Made by a program: the position numbers and the translations under genes. A DNA stretch of 34,288 nucleotides from Actinomycetes bacterium (lineage in GTDB: Bacteria > Actinomycetota > Acidimicrobiia > Acidimicrobiales > RAAP-2). The stretch covers positions 1-34,288 of the forward strand of contig JAKBAZ010000003.1 in NCBI GenBank assembly GCA_021826255.1, read 5' to 3'. Positions 13,748 to 20,719 of the stretch are shown here, one piece after another (the stretch's first letter is position 1; each line of letters starts with the position of its first letter). The notes under the pieces were generated by a model. It saw nothing but the letters and a program-made list of their open reading frames with translations, was not told the origin of the DNA and searched no databases.

Positions 13748-16700
13748 TCAGGCGCGAATAACGTGGCGTCCGAATTCGGAACGAAGTTCAGGAACGACTT
13801 GGGCGATGGCTACCTGAAAGTCGGCCCCGAGGCGAAACGCCTTGCCGTCGTCGCCCGTTTCCAGAATGACCGGAGAGGGCCCGGGGTGACGCTGGAGAAC
13901 GTCTTTTAGTCGCGAAATAGTTGAGGGGGTGATGTCCTCGGGTCGAAAGGCCAGCCGTAACTCGCCGTCGCCGCGCTCGACGTAGAGCACCTCGACGTCC
14001 ATCCCACTGAACCGGGGTTCTTCGTCACGGACGTCGACTCGCACTTTGACAACCACGATGTTGTCCTTTGACAAGAGTCCCGAGACTCGAGCGAAGGCCT
14101 TGGTGGAGAAATTGATCTCAATAGACCCTCCCAGGTCTTCGAGAACCACCCGCGCGTAGGCCTGACCATCTTTGCTCGTACGGAGTTGCACTTCGGAGAA
14201 GATTCCCCCGACCCGAAAAGTTTGGTGGGCACTCCCCAAATCCTCAGCCTGTTCCCGCAGTGACACGATCGGGCCGTCCGTCTTCGTGGCGAGAAGATGC
14301 TCAACGGCGTAGAGGGGGTGGTCGGAGACGAAGGTCCCGAGCATTTCACGCTCGAAGTTAAGTTTCAGCGACGGATCGAACTCCACCGGCGGAATCGAGA
14401 CCTCGGTGCCCTCCCAGTCGTTCCCCCCGTCACCATCAAAGGCGGCAAAGAGGGTAGTAATACCGAGCGAAAGGTCCTTTCGGCGAGCCAACGTCGCCTC
14501 GACAATCTCGTCGATGGTGACCACGAGACCCATTCGGGGAAGCCCGAGTGAGTCGAACGCGCCGGCCTTAATCAGCGACTCCATGGTGCGCTTGTTGAGG
14601 ACGATGGGGTCGACACGCCGCACGAAGTCGTACATGGAGCTGAAAGGACCGGCACTCTCGCGCTCGCTCACGATCCGCTCCACGACGGCCTCACCGACGT
14701 TTCTCACTGCGGCCATACCGAACACGATCTCTCGTTGTCCCCCCGCGCGCGGCGCGAACTCGGCGAGAGACTCGTTCACGTCGGGCACTCCCACACCGAT
14801 GCCCATCTGACGAGCCTCGGCGAGGTACAGAGCGGCCTTGTCCTTGTCGTCCTTAAACGACGTGAGAAGAGCTGACATGTACTCCACCGGGTAGTTGGCC
14901 TTCAGCCAGGCGTTCTGGTACGCGATATAGGCGTACCCGTACGCGTGACTCTTATTGAAGGCGTAGTCAGCGAACGGCTCGATTTTGTCGAAGATGGCCT
15001 TGCCGAGTTCTCGCCCGTAACCCTCACGCTCAGCTCCGTCTTCGAACTTCTGACGTTGCTTTTGAATCATCTCTTTAATCTTTTTGGAGCACGCTTTGCG
15101 TAGATCGTCCGCTTCGGTCATCGAAAAGCCCGCCACTTTGGTGGCGACGCGCATGATGTCCTCTTGATAGATCATTAATCCGTACGTCTCGCCGAGGATG
15201 GTCTCAAGGTCCGGGTGGTCGTAGCGAACCGACTGGCGCTGGTTCTTACGGTCGGCGTAGTCGTTGTGGACGTTTTCGGACAGGGGCCCCGGTCTATACA
15301 GCGCCACGAGGGCCGCAATGTCGTCAAAACTCGTCGGAGCCAGTCGACGCATCAGTTGACGCATCTTTTCGCCCTCGAGCTGAAAAATACCGATGGAGTT
15401 TCCGAGGCGCAACATCTCGAAGACCTTCGGATCGTCGAGGGGCACGTGGTCAATATCAATATCGAGGCCGTGGAGTCGGCGAATGTGCTCGAGGGTGCGT
15501 TCGATGATGGCCAGGTTGCGTAGTCCCAGGAAATCCATCTTTAACAGACCCAGTTTTTCGATGGCCGTCGCCTCGTACTGAGTCACGATGGGCGCTTCTT
15601 CGAGGGACGCGTTAGGACCGGCCTTGCGTTGAATGGGGACGTAGTCGAGCACGGGTCCACGAGTAATCACCACGGCGGCGGCGTGGATACCGTCTTGGCG
15701 ACGCTTGTCGACAAAACCCATCGCGGTATCGACAATGTGGCGTACTTCGGCGTCGCTGTCGTAGAGAGTTCGGAGGTCCTGGGCCTCGGCAAATCGAGAT
15801 TCGTAGCCCGGAGTGGGAGTGAAGCACGCCGCCAACGGCAGGTCTTGACCCATCACGAGTGGGGGCATGGCCTTGGCGATGAGGTCACCCTTGGCCGGGG
15901 GGTATCCGAGCACTCGGGCCGCGTCGCGCACGGCGGCGCGGGCCTTGATGGTGGAGAAGGTCACGATCTGGGCCACGTGGTCACTGCCGTAGCGCTCGGC
16001 GGCGTAGCGGATCATGTCGCCGCGGTAGCGCTCGTCGAAGTCCATGTCGATATCGGGCATCTGTTTGCGGCCCGGATTCAAAAATCTCTCGAAAATAAGT
16101 CCGTACCGAATCGGATCGATGTCCACGATGCGCAGGCAGTACGCCACGCAGCACCCCGCCGCCGAACCGCGCCCCGGACCCACCCGAATTCCGACCTCTC
16201 GCGCGTGTCGAATCAAGTCCCACACCACGAGGAAGTAGTCGGAGAAACCCATCTCGGCGATCACCGACAGTTCGTAGTCCAATCGTTCGCGAACTTCCGA
16301 CGAGAGATCTTCGCCGTAGCGCTCCTTCGCCCCAAGGTAGGTCAAATGCTTCAAGTAGGCGTCCGCCCCCTCGGAGTGGACAGCACCCGCGTGCTCTCGC
16401 GGAATGGGGAACTCCGGAAGGGCGTTATTGCCAAAGTCAATGGTGACTTCGGCTCGTTCGGCAATCGCCAAGGTGTTATCACAGGCCTCGGGCACCTCTT
16501 TGAAGAGTTCTCGCATCTCGACGGCACTCTTCAAGTAGTGCTGGTCGGAGTCGAAGCGAAAGCGATCCGGATCGGCCACCCGGGCGCCGGTTCCGATGCA
16601 GAGCAACGCGTCGTGCATGGCGGCGTCCTCGTGACGGACGTAGTGAAGGTCGTTCGTCGCCACGAGGGGTGCCCCAATGTCCCGGGAGAGACGGATGAGA

Positions 16701-17308
16701 TCAGGGTTAGTTCGACGCTGCTCGGGCAGTCCGTGGTCTTGAATCTCCACGAAGAAGTTCTCGGGACCAAAGATGTCGCGCAAACGGCCCGCCAACTGGC
16801 GAGCTTTGTCGTAGTTGCCCTGCTTCAGGGCGTGAAGAACAACTCCCCCGAGGCACCCCGAAGTGGCGATGAGCCCGCCGGCGTGTTCGGCGAGCAACTC
16901 CCAGTCCACCCGCGGCTTGTAGTAGTACCCCTCAAGGTAGGCCCGCGACGAAATGTGACGAAGGTTGTCGTAGCCCTGGTTGGTGAGGGCCAGCAGAGTG
17001 ATGTGGTGGTAGATCTTCTGTCCACCCTCAGCGTCACCCCCCGTGTCATCAATCTTGCCTCGGCGAGTCGGGCGATCAAAACGAGACTCCGCCGCCATGT
17101 ACGCCTCAAGCCCGAGGATCGGAGTGACGTCGTGCTTACGACAGGTCTCGTAGAACTCGATGAGGCCGTAGAGATTGCCGTGGTCGGTAATCGCAATCGC
17201 CCGCTGGCCATCCGCCTTCGCGCTCACCACCATGTTTTCGACGCGCGCGGCGCCGTCCAGCATGGAGTATTCGGTGTGATTGTGGAGGTGAACGAATCCG
17301 TCGGCCAC
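13748..17308 (-). CDS. dnaE: DNA polymerase III alpha subunit (replicative polymerase)
   Basis: A 1186-residue replicative polymerase. The N-terminal PHP domain is intact, with HLHNHTEYSMLDG, ITDHGN, LGLEAYMA and ATNDLHY metal-ligand segments; in actinobacterial DnaE1 this domain carries proofreading exonuclease activity. The palm has GPGRGSAAG and PDIDMDF, whose aspartates bind catalytic Mg, followed by fingers (KMDFLGLRNL, YQEDIMR, FNKSHAYGYAYIAYQ) and an OB-fold near the C-terminus. I chose the GTG with a GGGAG ribosome site just before the PHP domain; a longer frame upstream is Arg/Pro-rich and overlaps bpa. It lies 8 bp after bpa, which suggests one transcript. Confidence 0.96.
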   Translation of the reverse strand: MADGFVHLHNHTEYSMLDGAARVENMVVSAKADGQRAIAITDHGNLYGLIEFYETCRKHDVTPILGLEAYMAAESRFDRPTRRGKIDDTGGDAEGGQKIYHHITLLALTNQGYDNLRHISSRAYLEGYYYKPRVDWELLAEHAGGLIATSGCLGGVVLHALKQGNYDKARQLAGRLRDIFGPENFFVEIQDHGLPEQRRTNPDLIRLSRDIGAPLVATNDLHYVRHEDAAMHDALLCIGTGARVADPDRFRFDSDQHYLKSAVEMRELFKEVPEACDNTLAIAERAEVTIDFGNNALPEFPIPREHAGAVHSEGADAYLKHLTYLGAKERYGEDLSSEVRERLDYELSVIAEMGFSDYFLVVWDLIRHAREVGIRVGPGRGSAAGCCVAYCLRIVDIDPIRYGLIFERFLNPGRKQMPDIDMDFDERYRGDMIRYAAERYGSDHVAQIVTFSTIKARAAVRDAARVLGYPPAKGDLIAKAMPPLVMGQDLPLAACFTPTPGYESRFAEAQDLRTLYDSDAEVRHIVDTAMGFVDKRRQDGIHAAAVVITRGPVLDYVPIQRKAGPNASLEEAPIVTQYEATAIEKLGLLKMDFLGLRNLAIIERTLEHIRRLHGLDIDIDHVPLDDPKVFEMLRLGNSIGIFQLEGEKMRQLMRRLAPTSFDDIAALVALYRPGPLSENVHNDYADRKNQRQSVRYDHPDLETILGETYGLMIYQEDIMRVATKVAGFSMTEADDLRKACSKKIKEMIQKQRQKFEDGAEREGYGRELGKAIFDKIEPFADYAFNKSHAYGYAYIAYQNAWLKANYPVEYMSALLTSFKDDKDKAALYLAEARQMGIGVGVPDVNESLAEFAPRAGGQREIVFGMAAVRNVGEAVVERIVSERESAGPFSSMYDFVRRVDPIVLNKRTMESLIKAGAFDSLGLPRMGLVVTIDEIVEATLARRKDLSLGITTLFAAFDGDGGNDWEGTEVSIPPVEFDPSLKLNFEREMLGTFVSDHPLYAVEHLLATKTDGPIVSLREQAEDLGSAHQTFRVGGIFSEVQLRTSKDGQAYARVVLEDLGGSIEINFSTKAFARVSGLLSKDNIVVVKVRVDVRDEEPRFSGMDVEVLYVERGDGELRLAFRPEDITPSTISRLKDVLQRHPGPSPVILETGDDGKAFRLGADFQVAIAQVVPELRSEFGRHVIRA

Positions 17309-17316
17309 GACTCTCC

Positions 17317-17814
17317 CTAGAGGTACGTACCGGCTCGGCCGTCTCCGGAACCCGGATTCAGCGAGCGCTCGCGCATCTTCTCCAACTGCGCCGCCGCAGC
17401 CGCCTGTTGGGCGAAGAGGGACGCCTGGATTCCGTGAAACAGGCCCTCGAGCCAACCCACGAGTTGGGCTTGGGCAATGCGTAGCTCCGACTCCGACGGG
17501 ACGTCGTCTTCGAAGGGCAAGGCCATTCTCGCGAGCTCGTTACTCAAGTCGCTCGAGAGAGCTCCCGAGAGTTCTTGGATGGAGGTCTGGTAGATCTCGC
17601 GAAGTCTCTTGCGCCCGGCCTCGTCGAGGGGCGCCGCACGGGCCTCGTCGAGCAAGGTTTTGACCATAGCCCCGATTCTCATGACCTTCGCGGGCTGAGA
17701 GATGAAGTCGGAGCCCTCGGAGTCGCCGGTCTCGCCGTCGGGAGTTCCGGGAGAGAGCACGTCGTCGGGTTCGACCGCGACGTTGTCGGAGTCGGGAGAG
17801 AGTTCATTCGTCAC
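17317..17814 (-). CDS. bpa: Bacterial proteasome activator Bpa (DUF2587)
   Basis: A 165-residue protein matching mycobacterial Bpa (Rv3780-type). The core contains KVMRIGAMVKTLLDEARAAPLDEAGR, a four-helix-bundle region, and the near-invariant LRIAQAQLVGWLEGLFHGIQ segment. The C-terminus is GTYL, equivalent to the GQYL tail that docks into the 20S proteasome and opens its gate independently of ATP. The N-terminal 45 residues are acidic and probably disordered. I chose the GTG start giving VTNELSPD; longer upstream frames enter the divergent Rrf2 promoter. It directly precedes dnaE by 8 bp. Its presence implies that the organism has a 20S proteasome. Confidence 0.92.
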   Translation of the reverse strand: MTNELSPDSDNVAVEPDDVLSPGTPDGETGDSEGSDFISQPAKVMRIGAMVKTLLDEARAAPLDEAGRKRLREIYQTSIQELSGALSSDLSNELARMALPFEDDVPSESELRIAQAQLVGWLEGLFHGIQASLFAQQAAAAAQLEKMRERSLNPGSGDGRAGTYL

Positions 17815-17869
17815 CCTTAGAGTGTGCCAGACGACCGCGACGTGCCGGGCCGCCAAACCACCCGGCCGG

Positions 17870-17875
17870 TAGTGT
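17870..17875 (+). promoter_or_regulatory. -10 element of the leaderless Rrf2-family gene
   Basis: TAGTGT fits the TAnnnT pattern and lies exactly at -12 to -7 relative to the GTG at 17882. No ribosome site precedes that GTG, so a leaderless transcript is likely. No -35 is evident. Confidence 0.4.
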
Positions 17876-17881
17876 GGTGTC

Positions 17882-18334
17882 GTGAGAGTGTCCACCCGCG
17901 GGGACTACGCCAGTCGGGCCTTGCTCAGCCTCGCCCTGAACCCGGACGCAGAGCACCCCACGTCCGTTCGTGACCTCGCCGAACGCACCGGCCTTCCCCA
18001 GCCCTACCTCGAACAAATTCTGCTCACCCTGAAAGGCGTAGGTCTGGTGCGCTCCAAGCGCGGTGTGGGGGGCGGTTACGTTCTCGCCCGAGACCCCGAC
18101 GACATCACCTTGGCCGAAATCGTGGCCGCCGTCGACGGACCCATCGTCGCGGGAGACTTCGGTGAACCCCACCGGGACGGCGCCTGTAATCACGAGGGCC
18201 AGTGCGTTCTCCTCGCGGTGTGGGCCGACGTCGGAAATCACATGCGCGAGCACCTCTCGAGTTTTTCCCTGGCCGACATGGTGCGTCAGGCGCGCGGTCT
18301 GGCCCCGGCGCGTCGCACCCACGAGGACGGGTGA
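17882..18334 (+). CDS. Rrf2-family transcriptional regulator
   Basis: A 150-residue winged-helix regulator. It begins MRVSTRGDYASRALLSLAL and has the recognition region LPQPYLEQILLTLKGVGLVRSKRGVGGGYVLAR, as in IscR, NsrR and RsrR. The cluster-binding region holds only two cysteines, Cys102 and Cys108 (ACNHEGQC), where IscR and NsrR have three; His104 is nearby. It may still bind an Fe-S cluster with a non-cysteine ligand, or have lost it. It is divergent from bpa (67 bp) and 107 bp upstream of a sigma-factor gene whose promoter carries an inverted repeat, a possible target. The start is a GTG. Confidence 0.88.
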   Translation: MRVSTRGDYASRALLSLALNPDAEHPTSVRDLAERTGLPQPYLEQILLTLKGVGLVRSKRGVGGGYVLARDPDDITLAEIVAAVDGPIVAGDFGEPHRDGACNHEGQCVLLAVWADVGNHMREHLSSFSLADMVRQARGLAPARRTHEDG

Positions 18335-18336
18335 GT

Positions 18337-18354
18337 TCGTTAAGACCTCGTTAA
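18337..18354 (+). promoter_or_regulatory. Direct repeat upstream of the sigma-factor promoter
   Basis: TCGTTAA occurs at 18337-18343 and again at 18348-18354, an 11-bp period placing both on the same DNA face. The second copy ends 2 bp before the presumed -35, the usual position for an activator such as a response regulator. Confidence 0.45.
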
Positions 18355-18356
18355 AG

Positions 18357-18385
18357 GTGACGCTTCACCTCTTCTACCGTATGGT
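18357..18385 (+). promoter_or_regulatory. Promoter of the sigma-factor gene
   Basis: GTGACG (18357-18362), a 17-bp spacer and TATGGT (18380-18385) form a plausible promoter with 4 of 6 consensus matches in each hexamer. The expected start near 18392 gives a leader of about 50 nt before the GTG. Confidence 0.5.
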
Positions 18386-18386
18386 A
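18375..18386. promoter_or_regulatory. Inverted repeat overlapping the -10 of the sigma-factor gene
   Basis: TACC-GTAT-GGTA is an inverted repeat covering the -10 hexamer, a position suited to repression. The Rrf2-family protein encoded just upstream is one candidate ligand. Confidence 0.45.
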
Positions 18387-18441
18387 AGTTCGTACTACGT
18401 GCATAGGAGAAACTCTCCCAAACGCGAGTGAGGAGCGAGCT

Positions 18442-19296
18442 GTGAACACCGCCAAGCGAACCACCGTCAACACCAACGACATGCTGGGTCTTCTGATGCG
18501 CGACCTCGACCGCTACCCGATGCCCAACTACGACGAGCAGGTCGAACTAGCGAAGCGAGTAACGGCCGGGGACGAGGAAGCAAAGAAGCAGATGGTCGCC
18601 GCCAACCTTCGCCTCGTGTTGCACTGGGCCCGCCGGTACCAGGACCGCGGCGTGGAGATGGTCGACCTCGTCCAAGAGGGTACTTTCGGTCTCCTGCGCG
18701 CCGTCGAGAAGTTTGACTGGGAGCGCGGATTCAAGTTTTCCACCTACGCCACCTGGTGGATCCGCCAGGCCCTTCAGCGCGCCGTCCAACAGCACGGTCG
18801 CACTATTCGAATTCCCCTCGAAGTGGGTGAGCAGCTCCAGCGTCTCGAGGCCACGACCGCCGAGTTGACCGCCCTGTTCGGTCGTAAGCCCACCGACGAG
18901 GAGTTGGAGGAAGCGACTGGGATGAGCAAAGCCGAGCGCGACTCGCTCCGCGGTCTCGCGGGAGTCACCGCGAGTCTCGACCAGCCGGCCTCGTCCGACT
19001 CGGCGACGACTCTCGGCGACCTCGTCGCTCCGAGCCAGGACGACTGGGTCGGCTCCATTGAGCAGACCATGCTCGATCAGCAACTTCACCGAGCGCTCGA
19101 CCAGTTGAGCCCCCTCCAGCGTGACGTGGTCACTCTGCGCTTCGGCCTGAACGGAGCTACTCCCCTCTCTCTCCAGGCGACCGCTACCCACCTGGACGTC
19201 GGGGTGCGTCGAGTCCGGCGAGCCGAAGAGGAAGCTCTCGAGATTCTGCGTCGTGACGCCTCCGTGCAAGCGGTGCACAGCGACGCCGCGCTCTAA
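18442..19296 (+). CDS. Sigma-70 family RNA polymerase sigma factor (group 2-like)
   Basis: A 284-residue sigma factor. Region 1.2 (residues 11-45) and region 2 (MVAANLRLVLHWARRYQDRG to KFSTYATWWIRQALQRAV, residues 51-114) are canonical. Region 3 follows GRTIRIPLEV, and region 4 spans residues 220-270. Region 1.1 is absent, as in group 2 factors such as SigB/HrdD types, so this is probably not the principal factor. Region 4.2 (SLQATATHLDVGVRRVRRAEEEALEIL) departs from the usual TRERIRQIE recognition helix. The GTG start has an AGGAG ribosome site. It is downstream of the Rrf2-family gene and overlaps the convergent pseudouridine synthase gene by 4 bp. Confidence 0.9.
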   Translation: MNTAKRTTVNTNDMLGLLMRDLDRYPMPNYDEQVELAKRVTAGDEEAKKQMVAANLRLVLHWARRYQDRGVEMVDLVQEGTFGLLRAVEKFDWERGFKFSTYATWWIRQALQRAVQQHGRTIRIPLEVGEQLQRLEATTAELTALFGRKPTDEELEEATGMSKAERDSLRGLAGVTASLDQPASSDSATTLGDLVAPSQDDWVGSIEQTMLDQQLHRALDQLSPLQRDVVTLRFGLNGATPLSLQATATHLDVGVRRVRRAEEEALEILRRDASVQAVHSDAAL

Positions 19297-20246
19297 CTCG
19301 TCGAGAGGAACTCGCGCCAGTGGGGCGCGAGTTCACTCAAATCTCCCGGCAAATCAGCAGTGAATCGTTGCGGTTCGCCCGTGGCCGGGTCGACGAATTC
19401 GAGTTGGTAGGAGTGGAGAAAGAAGCGCTCTTCTTCGAGACGGCGATCGCGGCGGTGCCCGTAGCGTAAGTCGTTGACAACGGGGTGACCAATCGTGGAG
19501 AGATGAACCCGGATTTGGTGGGTTCGGCCGGTATCGAGTCGTAGGCGCAGCAGACTGGTCGCGGGACGATCGAGCCGCGCCAGTACGTCGTAGTGAGTGC
19601 GCGCCTCGCGCCCGTCGGCTCGAACCGCCATCAACGTGGGCTGGCGAGTCGAACGTCCAATGGGCGCCTCCACCACTCCACGATCCTCTTCCACGTGGCC
19701 GTCAACCAACCCGAGATAGGTTCGCCCCATCACGCGGCTCGCCAGTTCCTCGCGCAGAGTCTCGAGACCACGGCGGGTCGTGGCCACGACGAGAAGGCCA
19801 CTCGTTCCCTTATCCAACCGGTGCACCACTCCCGGGCGAGAAGGGTCACAGAGCCCCTCAGACGCCAACTGAGCGATTTCCGGGCGCCGGGCGAGCACGC
19901 CAGCAATCAGAGTGCCGATGAGCTGACCAGCTCCCGGGTGAACGACTTGACCCGCCCGCTTATTGATGACGAGGTAGTCCTCCCCTTCGGCGACCACATC
20001 AACCGGGACCGACGCGTCAGGTTCGACGGCGTCACTCGTCTCGTCAATGCGGGCGACCAGGTGCTGACCCTCGACCACTTTCAACGACGCCTTGGCGACG
20101 ACAGCGCCATCGAGTTGCACCTCTCCCGAATCGATCAGTCGGGCCACCTCCGCTCTCGAGAGCCCTGACACCAGCGCCAATGCACGATCGAGTCGTAGAC
20201 CATCGAGGGTCGCGGGAAGAACAATGTCAACGTCCGACTCGCTCAT
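19293..20246 (-). CDS. rluD: RluA/RluD-family 23S rRNA pseudouridine synthase
   Basis: A 317-residue RNA-modifying enzyme. An N-terminal S4 domain (LRLDRALALVSGLSRAEVARLIDSGEV) precedes the catalytic domain, whose GVVHRLDKGTSGLLVVA motif contains the catalytic Asp (about residue 145). The TGRTHQIRVHL segment and VVNDLRYG also belong to the RluA family. It converts uridine to pseudouridine in structured RNA, probably 23S rRNA; RluD is the best-fitting member, but the exact site is not visible. I chose the ATG whose ATGA overlaps the lspA stop and which has an AAGGG site 8 nt upstream. The lspA-rluD pairing is common in bacteria. It is the last gene of the cluster. Confidence 0.88.
   Translation of the reverse strand: MSESDVDIVLPATLDGLRLDRALALVSGLSRAEVARLIDSGEVQLDGAVVAKASLKVVEGQHLVARIDETSDAVEPDASVPVDVVAEGEDYLVINKRAGQVVHPGAGQLIGTLIAGVLARRPEIAQLASEGLCDPSRPGVVHRLDKGTSGLLVVATTRRGLETLREELASRVMGRTYLGLVDGHVEEDRGVVEAPIGRSTRQPTLMAVRADGREARTHYDVLARLDRPATSLLRLRLDTGRTHQIRVHLSTIGHPVVNDLRYGHRRDRRLEEERFFLHSYQLEFVDPATGEPQRFTADLPGDLSELAPHWREFLSTS
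19308..19334 (+). terminator. Stem-loop after the sigma-factor gene, inside the rluD 3' end
   Basis: GAACTCGCGCC (19308-19318) and GGCGCGAGTTC (19324-19334) form a perfect 11-bp stem with a 5-nt loop, 12 nt past the sigma-factor stop. No T-run follows. It lies within rluD codons, so it also appears in the opposite transcript. Confidence 0.55.
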
Positions 20247-20719
20247 CGCCACACCCTTCTCCCCGCCACAACGAGGATGGCGAGGATAGCGAATCCGAGG
20301 GTGAGCGCGGCGTCGGCGACGTTGAAAACGGGAAAACCTCCGACCGAAATGAAATCAGTCACTTGATGAATAGGTGAGTGTAACCGGTCCCAGAGATTGC
20401 CAAGTCCACCGCCCACGACTAACCCCCAGCCGAGAGCCGCCCACCCGGGAGCCGCGCGACTCGCTAGTGCGACGATGGCCACCAGAACGGCACTACTCAA
20501 CATCACGGCGAGCGGAGAGCGCGAGGCACCCAGCGAGAAGGACACTCCCGAGTTGTACTGCAGGCGCCACCAGAGGGGCCCCACCACGTGGTGGGCGTGC
20601 TGAACGAGGGCCCGACGAGCCCAACTTTTCGAGAGGTCGTCCGCGCCGATTACGGCCGCGGCGACCGCGACAACGGTGAAAGATGCGATGCCTACACGGT
20701 GGCGCGACACGTCACGCAC
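20243..20719 (-). CDS. lspA: Lipoprotein signal peptidase (signal peptidase II)
   Basis: A 158-residue membrane aspartyl protease that removes signal peptides from prolipoproteins. Four hydrophobic segments are visible. Conserved parts are DDLSKSWARRAL near residue 27, YNSGVSFSLG, GGGLGNLWDRL with the first catalytic Asp, and FNVADAALTLG with the second. The length is typical. The start is a GTG inside the last 28 bp of the upstream DksA-like gene; no good ribosome site is visible and a slightly later GTG is possible, so translation probably depends on coupling. It overlaps rluD. It shows that the organism makes lipoproteins even though the two binding proteins here lack a lipobox. Confidence 0.92.
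   Translation of the reverse strand: MRDVSRHRVGIASFTVVAVAAAVIGADDLSKSWARRALVQHAHHVVGPLWWRLQYNSGVSFSLGASRSPLAVMLSSAVLVAIVALASRAAPGWAALGWGLVVGGGLGNLWDRLHSPIHQVTDFISVGGFPVFNVADAALTLGFAILAILVVAGRRVWR

Noticed and set aside
15629-17320. Long plus-strand open frame of over 560 codons opposite dnaE
   Set aside because: It is wholly antisense to a strongly conserved DnaE. Its protein has no recognisable motif, and long antisense frames are expected in GC-rich DNA.
17309-17455. Longer N-terminus for DnaE
   Set aside because: The extension is Arg/Pro-rich, overlaps the conserved end of bpa, and lacks a ribosome site. The GTG at 17308 has GGGAG upstream and directly precedes the PHP domain.
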